A stretch of 64,000 nt of DNA from Humisphaera borealis (GTDB lineage: Bacteria > Planctomycetota > Phycisphaerae > Tepidisphaerales > Tepidisphaeraceae): assembly GCF_015169395.1 (NCBI RefSeq), contig NZ_CP063458.1, forward strand, positions 186,001-250,000. Reading direction: 5' to 3'. The position numbers and the translations under genes were made by a program. Below are positions 1-11,000 of this stretch, piece after piece. The notes under the pieces were generated by a model. It did not search any database, was not told the DNA's origin, and saw only the letters and a list, made by a program, of their open reading frames with translations. The stretch's first letter is position 1; the number at the start of each line of letters is the position of its first letter.

Positions 1-227
1 ATGCCGAGGTGGATAAAGAAGCAGTCGCCGTTGTCGAGCACGAAGATAATCCGCTTGCCGCGCCGGCGGATGTCGCGAATGGAGCGGCCGCTAAGCAGCG
101 GCGGCAGGTCGGTGCCGGCGGGGCAGAGGATGTCCGTTCGGCGGAGATCGACGCGGGCAATCCGCCGGCCGATCAATCGCGGGCCGAGCGCGGCGACCAC
201 GGTCTGGACTTCGGGAAGTTCGGGCAT
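1..227 (-). CDS. mutM: Formamidopyrimidine-DNA glycosylase, N-terminal part (runs off the left edge)
   Basis: Base-excision repair enzyme that removes oxidised purines such as 8-oxoguanine and then nicks the strand. Translated leftward from the ATG at 225-227, the protein begins MPELPEVQTVVAALGPRL. This is the family signature: after removal of Met the N-terminal Pro is the Schiff-base nucleophile and the following Glu is the catalytic acid. About 75 residues are visible. The H2TH domain and the C-terminal zinc finger lie outside the window. It is divergent from the MoxR operon across a 326 bp gap. Identification is firm; only the Fpg/Nei subtype remains open, and PELPEV favours Fpg. Confidence 0.93.
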   Translation of the reverse strand, partial: MPELPEVQTVVAALGPRLIGRRIARVDLRRTDILCPAGTDLPPLLSGRSIRDIRRRGKRIIFVLDNGDCFFIHLG

Positions 228-553
228 GGCGTATTCCGCTGGATCGATGTTGCGACCGCTGCAACTTTTCCGCCTCGGCCGTATATAGTGGAATGGCGGG
301 ATTATAGGCGGTATAAGGTTGCCACCAATCGTGCCTCGGACGTTCGCAACCGCGAACGTCAGCCATATCGGGAGAGTTGCAGCACATGACGTGCCCTCCG
401 TACCCCGCATCGCCGCTGTGGGCACACTCCCGTTTCGATTTCTTCGTTCCTATTCGACAGCCCGGCAACCTTCGGAGCTGTCGTACGTCCAACAGGCCAA
501 CAGCATACGGGTCGCATACATCGCGCTGAAATGTCAGCCGCACAGGAGAGTTC
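228..553. other. Divergent intergenic region between mutM and the MoxR operon
   Basis: No gene seen. It must hold promoters for both flanking genes, but I could not fix convincing -35/-10 pairs. The one clear element is a perfect 9 bp inverted repeat, GACGTTCGC-aacc-GCGAACGTC (339-360), which could be an operator or a small hairpin. A likely Shine-Dalgarno (AGGAG near 545) precedes the moxR start. Confidence 0.5.
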
Positions 554-1645
<1,092 letters not shown>

Positions 1646-1713
1646 GCAGGGGCCGTCTCCCGGAAATGGTCGATCGATCCTTTTAGCGCCGGCCCGAAGG
1701 GCTGGGTCATTGC

Positions 1714-2646
1714 ATGACAGTCGTCCCCCAAACCACCGATTACCGCAAATACCTCGACCCCCGCGTGCTGGCGCGGGTGCATTCGCTCGACCTGCGCGCC
1801 CGGCTGGTCATCGAAGGCCTCATGACCGGCATGCACCGCTCGCCGCTGCAGGGCATCAGCGTCGAGTTCGCGCAGCACCGCCAGTACGTCTCAGGCGACG
1901 ACGTGCGACACGTGGACTGGAAGGTGTTCGGCAAGACCGACAAGATCTACCTCAAGCAGTACCTGCAGGAGACCAACCTGCAGCTCATCTGTGTCGTCGA
2001 CGCCAGCGAGTCGATGGCGTACGCCTCGGTCGGGGATCGCGACGCGCGGTGGAGCAAGTTCGACCACGCCACCGCGATCGCCGCCGCCTTGTCTTACATG
2101 GCGATCCAGCAGCAGGACTCGGCCGGGCTGGCGGTGTTCGATCAGGAACTCAAGCATTACATCAAGCCGAGCAACTCGCCGGGCCAGTGGAAAATAATTA
2201 CCCACGAGCTCTCGATCACGCCGCGGCTCAAGAAGACCAACACCGGCCGCATTCTCGACCAACTCGCCGAGAAGCTGCACCACCGCAGTGTGGTGGTGGT
2301 GCTGTCCGATTTCTTCGACGATATCGAGAGCATCAAGAAGGGGCTGCGGCACCTGCGATATAAGAAGCACGAGGTGATCGCGTTCCAGGTGCTCGACCCG
2401 CACGAGATCGAGTTCCCGTTCGAAGACACGACGCTCTTCAAGGGCCTGGAAGAACTGGGCGAGCTCCTGACCGAGCCCCAGGCGCTGCGTGACGGCTACA
2501 AGGCCGAGTTGCAGGCCTTCACCGAGCAGATGCAGAAGATCTGCCGCGGCATGCACATCGACTTCACCCGCATGAACAGCGGCGAGCCGCTCGACGTCGC
2601 GTTGAGCGGCTTCCTGGCGACACGGTCGGCGAGCATTAAAACGTGA
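1714..2646 (+). CDS. DUF58 domain protein with VWA-type MIDAS
   Basis: 310-residue soluble protein of the DUF58 family, the usual partner of MoxR. The N-terminus carries the family stretch GMHRSPLQGISVEF and DDVRHVDWKVFGKTDK. A metal-ion-dependent adhesion site motif DASES sits at about residue 95 inside a VWA-like fold (QLICVVDASESMAY), and VVVVLSDFFDD forms a later strand. It follows moxR by 68 bp and precedes the BatA-like gene by 94 bp. By family precedent it probably couples MoxR ATPase activity to a membrane or periplasmic target; that is inference. Confidence 0.93.
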   Translation: MTVVPQTTDYRKYLDPRVLARVHSLDLRARLVIEGLMTGMHRSPLQGISVEFAQHRQYVSGDDVRHVDWKVFGKTDKIYLKQYLQETNLQLICVVDASESMAYASVGDRDARWSKFDHATAIAAALSYMAIQQQDSAGLAVFDQELKHYIKPSNSPGQWKIITHELSITPRLKKTNTGRILDQLAEKLHHRSVVVVLSDFFDDIESIKKGLRHLRYKKHEVIAFQVLDPHEIEFPFEDTTLFKGLEELGELLTEPQALRDGYKAELQAFTEQMQKICRGMHIDFTRMNSGEPLDVALSGFLATRSASIKT

Positions 2647-2721
2647 TTTGTCACTGGTCACTTGTCACTTGCGGTGAAAAGTGACAACGATCAAGTGACC
2701 TATGACCAATGACGATTGACA
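2646..2721. repeat. Imperfect palindromic intergenic repeat made of GTCA/TGAC words
   Basis: The gap holds GTCACTGGTCACTTGTCACTT (from 2650), here split as GTCACTGGTCAC and TTGTCACTT, followed by AAGTGACAA, CAAGTGACC, ATGACCAATGAC (2679-2713). The two halves are imperfect reverse complements and could fold as a stem in the operon mRNA. Similar but non-identical structures fill the next two gaps of the same operon. Confidence 0.7.
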
Positions 2722-2740
2722 AATTCCGCAGGACGCACGT

Positions 2741-5092
2741 TTGACAGCACCCATGCCCAACATCCTCGCCATCACGCTCCTGAACCCCCTGTTCCTCGGG
2801 GGGCTGGCGCTGATCTCGATCCCGATCATCATCCACATCCTGAACCGCCAGCGGTTCAAGATCGTGGACTGGGCGGCGATGGAGTTTCTGCTCCGGGCGA
2901 TGCGGAAAAACCGCAAACGCCTGAAGCTCGAACAGCTCATCCTCCTGCTCACGCGGTGCGCCGTCGTCGGATTGATCGCCTTTGCGCTGGTCCGACCGAT
3001 GGGCGGGTGCGGCGGCGACGCGATCGCGGGTCTCGGCGGGCGGGCGGGCGTCAACGTGTTCGTCATCGATAACAGCTACTCGGCCGCGTACGAAACCACG
3101 CATACGCCGGTCCCCAGCGCCGACGGCACGCCGCTGCCCCCGGCCAAGACGCACCTCGAACAGCAGAAGCTGATGGCCAAGCGGCTGATCGACACGCTCG
3201 CCGGTGGCGGCGAATCGGTCGCGATCATCACCGCCGCCCGGCCGGCCTCGGCCGTCATCGCCAAGCCGGGTTACAACCTGGCCGAGGCCAAGGCCGTCAT
3301 CGACCGCATCGAACAGTCGTACGCCGGTACCGACTTGGCCGGTGCTCTCACGCTCGCCAACGGCATCGCCGACGACGACAAGAAGGTGCCCACCCGCACG
3401 CTGTACCTGTTCACCGACGGCACCCGCAGCGCCTGGGAAGGGGCCTCGACCGACGCCCTTAAGCGCCTCGGGCCCGAAGTCGCGGCGCGGTACAGCGTCA
3501 CGCACTTCAACATGACCGAAGGCAAGGCGCAGTGGAACGCCGCCGTCCTCGACGTCCGCCCGGCCACCAACCTGGTCACCACCCGCTTCGACAGCGACCT
3601 GCTGGGCACCGCCCGCGGCTACGGCACCGGCGGAAGCGGGGAATCGTCGCTGCAATGGCTGCTCGACGGCCAGCCGCTGGGCAAGGTGAAGACGCTTCGC
3701 CTCGAACCCGGCACGCCGCCCGATGCCGCCAAGGTGCTGCCGACGCAGGTGAAGGTAGGCGGGCCGCACCTGTTCACCGTTCAACTGAACACCGAGCAGC
3801 CCGCCGACAGCCTGAAGATCGACGACAAGCGGTACCGCGTCGTCGATGTCGCAAGCGAACTGAAGGTCCTCATCGTCGAAGGCGTTCGGGCCCAGAAGTT
3901 CATGGAAAGCAGCGGGGCGTTCCTGCAACTGGCGCTGGCTCCGCCGATCAAAGACCCCGTCGGCATCGGCGCCCCGCGGTCGGCGACCCACGTCAGCACC
4001 GAGCTGATCAGCGACGGCGAACTCGATCGCAAGGCGCTCGGCGACTACCGCGCGGTCGTGCTGTGCGGCGTGCCGCAGCTCAACAACATCCAGGCCGAGG
4101 CGCTCGCCGCGTTCGTTCAGAACGGCGGCACGCTCATGTTCTTCATGGGCGAGAAGGTCAACAAGGAAAACTACAACGCCAACCTCCTGCCGCTGAAGCT
4201 TCTGCCCGGCCCGCTCACCCGGCTCATCGACAACCGCGAGCAGGGCACGCCATTCGTTTTCGACTTCAGCCCCAACCCCAACGCTACGGTCCACCGCTAC
4301 CTGCAATCGTTCAAAGGCGTCGCCAACACCGGCCTGGACACCGCCCGCATCAATACCTTCTGGCAGGTGGACATCTCCGGGAACACCGGCGTCGAACGCG
4401 TGCTGAGCTACGTGCCCGCGCCCGACCCGGCGACGGGTGAAGTCAAGAAACTTCCCGAGGGTTACAAGCCCGACGCCGCCATCACCAGCCATTCGCTCGG
4501 CCTGGGGACGGTCGTCTTCGTCTCCACCACCGCCAGCCCGACAACCGACAAGGGCTGGCACAACCTGCCGGCCAAGGGCGCTTGGGTGCAACTGGCCCAC
4601 GAGATGCTCGCCGGCGGCGTTCGGCCGGGCGACACCTGGATGAATCTCTTCGCCGGTCAGCCGGTCGAGATCCCCAGCTACGTCAAACTCGGCGGCCAGC
4701 CGGAATTGAAGGACGAGGCCGGCCTGGTGATCGCGATCGACGCCGTCACCGACCCCGCCAGCCCCGTCACCTATCGCAGCCGTCCACTGGCCAAGCCCGG
4801 CGTCTATCAACTGAAGCTCAGCCCCACGCAGACGGTTCCGATCGCGGTCAATGTCGCGGTCGACGAAGCCGACGTCCGCACCGTCGGCAACGATTTCGTC
4901 CGCAAGTCGCTCGGCGACATCCAGATGACCACGCTCGGCGACGAACTGCCGATCGAAGCCGTCGTCGCCGCCAAAGAAGGCAACGACTGGGCCGGCGCAA
5001 TGCTGATCGCGCTATTGGTCCTGCTGGGTGCCGAGTGCTTTATGGCGATGTTCTTCGGGCACTATCGCCGAAGTGAAGCAGTGAGAACGTGA
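2741..5092 (+). CDS. BatA-like membrane protein with VWA domain
   Basis: 783-residue inner-membrane protein. The N-terminal ~90 residues match the BatA family: a first membrane segment ending IPIIIHILNRQRF, the linker VDWAAMEFLLRAMRKNRKRLKLEQL, and a second membrane segment (LILLLTRCAVVGLIAFALV). A VWA-type MIDAS, DNSYS, follows (VFVIDNSYSA), with LYLFTDGTRSAW later. One membrane helix lies near the C-terminus (MLIALLVLLGAECFMAMFFG). I prefer the TTG at 2741 because GCAGGAC lies 5-7 bases upstream; the next ATG (2753) is too far from it. Fourth conserved member type of MoxR operons is thereby present here as third gene. Role inferred: membrane-bound partner of the MoxR ATPase. Confidence 0.88.
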   Translation: MTAPMPNILAITLLNPLFLGGLALISIPIIIHILNRQRFKIVDWAAMEFLLRAMRKNRKRLKLEQLILLLTRCAVVGLIAFALVRPMGGCGGDAIAGLGGRAGVNVFVIDNSYSAAYETTHTPVPSADGTPLPPAKTHLEQQKLMAKRLIDTLAGGGESVAIITAARPASAVIAKPGYNLAEAKAVIDRIEQSYAGTDLAGALTLANGIADDDKKVPTRTLYLFTDGTRSAWEGASTDALKRLGPEVAARYSVTHFNMTEGKAQWNAAVLDVRPATNLVTTRFDSDLLGTARGYGTGGSGESSLQWLLDGQPLGKVKTLRLEPGTPPDAAKVLPTQVKVGGPHLFTVQLNTEQPADSLKIDDKRYRVVDVASELKVLIVEGVRAQKFMESSGAFLQLALAPPIKDPVGIGAPRSATHVSTELISDGELDRKALGDYRAVVLCGVPQLNNIQAEALAAFVQNGGTLMFFMGEKVNKENYNANLLPLKLLPGPLTRLIDNREQGTPFVFDFSPNPNATVHRYLQSFKGVANTGLDTARINTFWQVDISGNTGVERVLSYVPAPDPATGEVKKLPEGYKPDAAITSHSLGLGTVVFVSTTASPTTDKGWHNLPAKGAWVQLAHEMLAGGVRPGDTWMNLFAGQPVEIPSYVKLGGQPELKDEAGLVIAIDAVTDPASPVTYRSRPLAKPGVYQLKLSPTQTVPIAVNVAVDEADVRTVGNDFVRKSLGDIQMTTLGDELPIEAVVAAKEGNDWAGAMLIALLVLLGAECFMAMFFGHYRRSEAVRT

Positions 5093-5095
5093 CTG

Positions 5096-5220
5096 AGAGA
5101 CGAAGTCAGGAGTCGGTAGTCAGAAGTCAGTACAAAGCATCGAGCCGACTTCCGACTACTGACTACTGACTACTGACTACTGACTACTGACTACTGACTA
5201 CTGACTACTGACTACTGATT
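5096..5220. repeat. Nine-copy GACTACT tandem repeat with complementary upstream arm
   Basis: Bases 5154-5216 are nine perfect copies of the heptamer GACTACT. Just upstream, 5104-5132 (AGTCAGGAGTCGGTAGTCAG and following AAGTCAGTA) is an imperfect reverse complement of the array, so the transcript can fold into a long stem between two operon genes. It lies 14 bases before the next start codon. Confidence 0.9.
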
Positions 5221-5229
5221 TGGACCCCT

Positions 5230-7899
5230 ATGCAGCGTTTGCTCGAAATCCTCTTTGGCGCCGAACGCGCGGAGTTGCCTCCGGGTGCCGAGACTGCCGT
5301 CACTTTTGATCCGCCGCAATGGATGGGCGCCAACGCGGCGCTGATCAACACGCTGCTGATCGCCGGTGCCGCCGTCCTAGTGCTGTGGGTCTACGCGCGC
5401 GATGGCCGCCGGCCGGGCCCGCGTATCGGGCTGGCGGCGCTGCGGGTGGTGCTCTTTGCCTACCTGCTCACGCTCATCAACCGTCCGGTCCTCCGCGTCA
5501 CCGAAACCCGCAGCGAGCCGTCGGTCATCGCGGTGCTGATCGATACCAGTATCAGCGGCGTCGTTCGCGATACCGGGGCCGCGTCGTCCCTGGCGCTGCC
5601 GGCCGGCGAGCGGCCGAGTGCCCCGGCGACGCTTCCGACCGCCGTCGCTCCGACCACCTCGCCGTCCGATGCCGTCGCGTCCGCCACCCAGCCGTCGAAC
5701 GACGGCGTCGAACTCATCGGCGGCACCGGTCCCACCCGGCTCGACGCCGCGGTCGGCCTTCTCACCGGCGACCAGCAGGCCCTCATCCGCAAACTCGCCC
5801 AGACGCACGCGATCCACTTTTACCGCTTCAGCCGCGACGCCTCGTCGATCGGCACCGTCCCGCCGCCCGATGAGAAATCCCGCCAGGCCGCTGCCGATGG
5901 CAAAACCGCCGACCGCGTCATCGATCTCGATCCCAAGCTCCTCACCGCGATCAAGGCCCTTCAGCCCGACGGCGGGGCGACGCAGGTTGTGCCGTCGCTG
6001 CTGACCGTCCTCGGCGATCTGCAGGGTCAGCGGCTGGCCGGCGTGGTGGTCATCACCGACGGCCGCGAAACGCCGGCTTCGGCGCCGCCCTCGGTCGTCG
6101 ACCGGCTCAAGAAGTACGGCACCAAGATCTATTCAGTCCCCATCGGCGCCGAGTCGCCGCTGAAGAACGTCGTCGTCACCGGCTTGTCGCTCCAGGAAAG
6201 CGCGTTCAAGGACGACATGGTGACGGCCAAGGTCACCGTCCGTGCCGCCGGCTACGAGCCGGGCAAGACCGTCCGAGTCCGCCTGAAGGACAAGAAGAGC
6301 GGGCTCGTGCTGAAGAACGTCGACGGCCGCGAGGCCGAAGCCGTCGCCACGCTGCCCGATGATCGCACGCAGGATGTCGAGATCGTCTTCCAGCCGAAGG
6401 AAATCGGCACGATCGACATCGTCGCCGAGGCCGACATCGAAGAAGGCGAACTCAGCCGCAACGACAACGTCCTGGCGCAGCCGCTCGATGTGCTCGACGG
6501 TAAGATCAACGTGCTTTATGTCGACGGCTACCCGCGGTGGGAATACCGCTACATCAAGAACGAGCTGATCCGCGACAAGACGGTCAACATCTCCTGCCTG
6601 CTCACCAGCGCCGACCGCAACTTCTCCCAGGAAGGGGACCGCCCAGTTCCCGACTTCGGCCCGAACGACCCGGCCACCGGCAGCGAGTTCCCCGGCCCGA
6701 TCACCCGCTTCCCTGAAAAGATGGAGGAGCTGCGGAAGTATCACGTCATCCTCTTCGGCGACGTCGACCCGCGCCAGTTCACCGACCGCCAGATCCAGAT
6801 GCTGTCGGACTATGTCAGCACCGAGGCCGGCGGCTTCGGGATGATCTCCGGCCCGCAGTTCTCGCCGCTCGAATACCGCAACACCGCCCTGGAAGCTGTC
6901 CTGCCGGTGACGGTCGTCGGCGTGCAGCCGGAGCCGGAAGACGCGCTCTACCGCGATGGCTGGCGTCCGGTGGTGACCGATGAAGGCCGCCGGGGCGAGG
7001 CGGCGATGATGTTCCGCTTCTTCCCCGACAAGGAAAAGAACGAGAAGTACCTCCGCGAAGACCTCCAGCCGCTGTTCTGGTTCTGCCGGGGCATTGCCGC
7101 CAAGAGTGGCATCGGCCTGGTCTACGCCGAGCACCCCATCGCGACCGATCCCACCGGCCGCAAGGCGCCGCTGCTGGTCCTCGGCCGGTTCGGGGCCGGG
7201 CGGACGCTCTTCAGCGCGATCGACGATTCCTGGCGCTGGCGCTACTACACCGGCGAAAGCGTCTTCGATACCTACTGGGTGCAGCAGATCCGCTACCTCG
7301 CCCGCGGCAAGAAGCTGGCCGAACGCGGTATCCGCTTTGCTGTTGATCGGGAGAAGTACGAGCGAGGCGAGCAGGTGAAGGTCACGCTGACCGTCCTCGA
7401 CCCCACTTTGCTCATCGATCTGCCCCCGCAGATCCGAATTGATGTTGTGAACGATGCCGGCCAGCTCATCCGCCAGGAAGCATTGGTCCGCCAGGAGTCT
7501 CCGGACAACCTATACTCCGTCAGCTTCCCGGCGACCGACCGTTTCGGCAGCTACCGGGTGAAGCTCCCGGACCTGAATGAAAAGATCAAGGAGCAGCAGC
7601 GCAACTACCAGATCATCATTCCCAGGCTGGAGTTAGAGCGCCCTGAGGTGGACCGTGCCGGCCTGCTGCGGCTGATGCCCGCCGAGCAGGTCATCCCCGC
7701 GACCGAAGCCCGCGAGAAGCTGCCGCTGCTGCTGACCAGCGCTGCCAAGACGATTCCGATCATCCGCAGCATCCCGCTGTGGGACAATCCGCTGACGATC
7801 GGATCGCTGTCCGTCAGCTGGCTGCCGCACGCTTTGGCGATTTTCATGCTACTTCTGACGACGGAGTGGGTGTTACGTAAGGTGTTTGGGATGTTGTAA
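5230..7899 (+). CDS. Large membrane protein with VWA and glutamine-amidotransferase-like domains
   Basis: 889 residues. Two N-terminal membrane helices (ALINTLLIAGAAVLVLWVYA and GLAALRVVLFAYLLTLI) precede a VWA-type MIDAS (VLIDTSIS). A long Ala/Thr/Pro-rich insert (about residues 120-165) interrupts the VWA fold, which resumes with VVVITDGRETP. The region from INVLYVDGYPRWEYRYIKNE to the GMISGPQFSPLEYRNT stretch looks like the class I amidotransferase-like domain often attached to such proteins; I do not see a clear catalytic Cys. A last membrane helix (ALAIFMLLLTTEWVLRKVF) ends the protein. Third VWA protein of the MoxR operon. Start codon follows a weak ribosome site. Confidence 0.82.
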   Translation: MQRLLEILFGAERAELPPGAETAVTFDPPQWMGANAALINTLLIAGAAVLVLWVYARDGRRPGPRIGLAALRVVLFAYLLTLINRPVLRVTETRSEPSVIAVLIDTSISGVVRDTGAASSLALPAGERPSAPATLPTAVAPTTSPSDAVASATQPSNDGVELIGGTGPTRLDAAVGLLTGDQQALIRKLAQTHAIHFYRFSRDASSIGTVPPPDEKSRQAAADGKTADRVIDLDPKLLTAIKALQPDGGATQVVPSLLTVLGDLQGQRLAGVVVITDGRETPASAPPSVVDRLKKYGTKIYSVPIGAESPLKNVVVTGLSLQESAFKDDMVTAKVTVRAAGYEPGKTVRVRLKDKKSGLVLKNVDGREAEAVATLPDDRTQDVEIVFQPKEIGTIDIVAEADIEEGELSRNDNVLAQPLDVLDGKINVLYVDGYPRWEYRYIKNELIRDKTVNISCLLTSADRNFSQEGDRPVPDFGPNDPATGSEFPGPITRFPEKMEELRKYHVILFGDVDPRQFTDRQIQMLSDYVSTEAGGFGMISGPQFSPLEYRNTALEAVLPVTVVGVQPEPEDALYRDGWRPVVTDEGRRGEAAMMFRFFPDKEKNEKYLREDLQPLFWFCRGIAAKSGIGLVYAEHPIATDPTGRKAPLLVLGRFGAGRTLFSAIDDSWRWRYYTGESVFDTYWVQQIRYLARGKKLAERGIRFAVDREKYERGEQVKVTLTVLDPTLLIDLPPQIRIDVVNDAGQLIRQEALVRQESPDNLYSVSFPATDRFGSYRVKLPDLNEKIKEQQRNYQIIIPRLELERPEVDRAGLLRLMPAEQVIPATEAREKLPLLLTSAAKTIPIIRSIPLWDNPLTIGSLSVSWLPHALAIFMLLLTTEWVLRKVFGML

Positions 7900-7910
7900 G
7901 GGGAAAAGAG

Positions 7911-8016
7911 AAGCCGGGAGTCAGAAGCTGGAAGTCAGGAGCAAGAAGCAAAACCAGAAGAGCGCCTCTTGGGCAGTTCTTCCAGCTTCTGACTCCTGAC
8001 TCCTGACTTCTGCTCC
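7911..8016. repeat. Palindromic intergenic repeat made of AGTCAGGAG/CTCCTGACT words
   Basis: The left arm from 7917 contains GGAGTCAGAAGCTGGAA and the right arm TTCCAGCTTCTGACTCC lies at 7980-7996, followed by repeats of TGACTCC (to 8016). The 17 bp of pairing would put a strong stem just before the ribosome site (AAGGAG, 8018-8023) of the next gene. Structurally it resembles the two preceding gaps of the operon. Confidence 0.85.
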
Positions 8017-8029
8017 AAAGGAGCACACT

Positions 8030-11000
8030 ATGCCTCCAACCATGGACTATGCCGCCACCGGCGCGACCCTGCTCGACTCGCTGCGCAACCTGCGTCGGCG
8101 GGTCAAACTGCTGACCGTTGCCTACGGCGCGGGCATTGTGCTGGCGTCGGCGGTGGGGTTGATTCTTGCCGTCGTGCTGCTGGATTACATCCTGCAGTTG
8201 CCCGCCGGCCCGCGGGCGGCGGTGAACCTTGCCGCGCTGGCGGTGCTCGGTTACGCGGCGTGGGTGCGGCTCGTCCGCCCGGCGCTGGCGAGCATCACCC
8301 TCAGCGACCTGGCCGGCCGCATTGAAAACACCTTCCCCCAATTCGACGACACCCTCCGCAGCACCGTCGTCTTCACCGAAGCCAAAGACGTTCCCGGCTC
8401 GGAAGTGATGAAGTTCCGCACCGTCGAACGTGCCACCGAGGTCGCCAAGCAGGTGGACCTGAGCCAGGCCGTCGCGCTCAAGCCGGTCTGGGGCTCGATC
8501 GCCGTCGGGCTGGGGGCGCTCGCCGCGTTCATCCTCATCGCCGCGTTCGTCGACCCCAACCTGCGCAAGATCGCCGCCGACCGTCTTTTCGCCGGCGACG
8601 CCGTCTGGCCCAAGACCGTCGAGATCAGCATGATCGACTTTCCGTCCCAGCGGATTGCCGCCGGCGGCGACGTCAAGATCAGCATGAAGCTCGCCAAGGG
8701 GGACGTGAAGCAGGCGACCATCAAGTACCGCTACGACAACGGCGCCTGGCAGCAGGAAATCGTCCGCGCCGATGCCAACGGCGTCTTCGCCACCACCCTC
8801 AAGGCACAGCTCGATACCAACCGCGACCTGGCCAAGCTCCAGATCGCGATCGAGGCCGGCGACGACGAGAAGACTCTCCCCGGCGTCACCGTCGTGCCGC
8901 AGCTCGAAATCCGCCAGGCCGTCGCTACCGTCACCCCGCCGGCCTACAGCAAGCTGCCGCCGTCGCAGGTGAACCTCGCCGAGCGTCCAGTCGTCGCCGC
9001 CGTCGGCGCGACGGTGGACCTGGGCATCACCTTCAACAAGCCGCTCGACACCGCCAAGGGCATTCGCATCGTCCCGAGCGATTCGGCCCGCCAGGCTCCG
9101 CCGGTCGAATGGACCTTCCCGCGCAACGGGCAGGCCAGCGGCCGCTTCAACCTGACGACCGGCTTCAAGACCGAAGACTCGTTCCGGTTCACGCTCCGCG
9201 CGACCGACACCGACGGCTTCGAGAACCAGTCGGCCCTCGAATACCAGATCACCGTCCACGAAGACGCCAAGCCGATGGTCGTCATCGACGAGCCCCGCCA
9301 GAGCGAAGACCGCACGCCCAACGCGACGGTGCCGCTCCGCATCAGCGCCGACGACGACTACGGGTTCGACTCGGTCGACCTCGTCGTCGAAGGCAAGGGC
9401 CCGGCGCTGGCCAGCCGTCAGCCGTGGATCATCCCGCTCGTTCGGGAAGGCGTCGCCCAGGCCGGCGTGGACTGGCAGCTGTCGCCGAACAGCACCGTGG
9501 AGCGCAAGCGGTTCACCGCCGGCTTCGGGTGGGAACTGGACAAGCTCGCCGGCGTGACCCTCAAGCCCGGCGACAAGCTCGAGTTCTTCGTCCGCGTCCG
9601 CGACAACTTCGACCTGGCCGGTCAGCGGCACGACCCGGTCGACAGCTCGCGGCTGACGATCACCATCATCAGCCACGACCAGTTCGAAGCCTGGATGGAA
9701 GAGCGCATCAGCACCGTCCGCCAGGAACTGAGCGGCATCAAGAAGACGCAGGACGTGCTCAAGAGCACGACCGACGAGCAGTCGAAGGAGACCAAGGAAC
9801 GCGGCAAGCTGGACGACGCCCAGAAGGCGACCATGTCGCGGCTCGCCAACCAGCAGGCCACCGCTGCCAGCCAGACCAAGCAGTCGAGCCAGAAGCTGGC
9901 CGACCTGGTCAAGCGGGCGACGGAGAACAAGGCGTCCGAGGAAGGCCCGAAGAAGGCCGCCAACGAAGTCGCCAAGCAGCTCGACCGCACCGCCGAAGCC
10001 CCCATGAAGGAGGCGACGAGCAAGCTGAACGAAGCCAAGGACACCAAGTCGGACCCCAAGGGTTCGCCGCAGCAGCAGAAGCAGTCGGCCGAGCAGGCCT
10101 CGCAGTCGCTCGACCAGGCCTCGCAGCAGCAGAAGAACGCCAGCGAGCAGCTCGATCAGGCGATGGCGAAGCTGAACGAGTTCAGCGGGCTTCGCCCGGC
10201 GATCGAGAAGCTGGAAGACATCAAGAAGAAGCAGGACGCGGTCGCGAAGGAATACAAGGAGAAGCTGAAGGATGCCCTCGGCAAGAAGCCGGAGGACATG
10301 ACCACCGACCAGAAGAAAGACGCCAAGGAGCTGGCCGATCGCCAGGCCGAGCTTTCGAAGGAGACCGAGAAGGCGATCAAGGACATGGAAGCCAAGGCCG
10401 ACAAGATGGAGGCCAGCAAGTCCGATCCCGCCGCCGCCAAGGCGATGAAGGAATCGGCCCAGGCCGGCAAGAGCCAGTCGGTGCCGCAGAAGCAGTCCAA
10501 CCCGCAGGAGGACGACGGCGCTTCGCAGCAGATGCAGAAGAACCAGCAGGCCAACGCCCAGCAGAAGCACAAGGAAATCGAACTGGGCCTGGACATGATG
10601 ATCGAGAAGCTCAAGGCCGCCGAGCGGGCCAAGCTCGAAGAGCTCCAGAAGCAGCTCGCCGAGATGCAGGATCTGCTCAAGGCGCTGGTGGCCCGGCAGT
10701 CCGGCCACAACATCGACAACCTGCTGCTGCAGGACCCGTCGGCAAAGAAGATCACCGACATGACCGAGGCCGACCGCGTCAAGCTGTTCGAAGACGCCCG
10801 TCGGGATATCGCCAAGCTTGCCGAACTGAAGCCCGATCTGCCAGTGCTGACGCCGTCGCAGGAACAGACCCATCGCAACACCAAAGACGTGGCGCAGAAG
10901 GCGCAGTCGCTGCCGGACACCGCGCCGGCCGGCAAGATCTTCTCGGCGGCCACCAAGATGGAGCAGGCGATCGTGTTCCTGCGTCAGACGAAGCTGACGG

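Noticed and set aside
2651-4810. A 719-codon leftward open frame opposite the BatA-like gene
   Set aside because: Shadow of the coding strand: no ribosome site, Asp/Arg/Gly-rich nonsense text, and the forward frame has clear BatA and VWA motifs.
5154-5216. GACTACT array as a CRISPR
   Set aside because: Units are seven bases with no spacers, and no cas gene is near. It is a simple tandem repeat.
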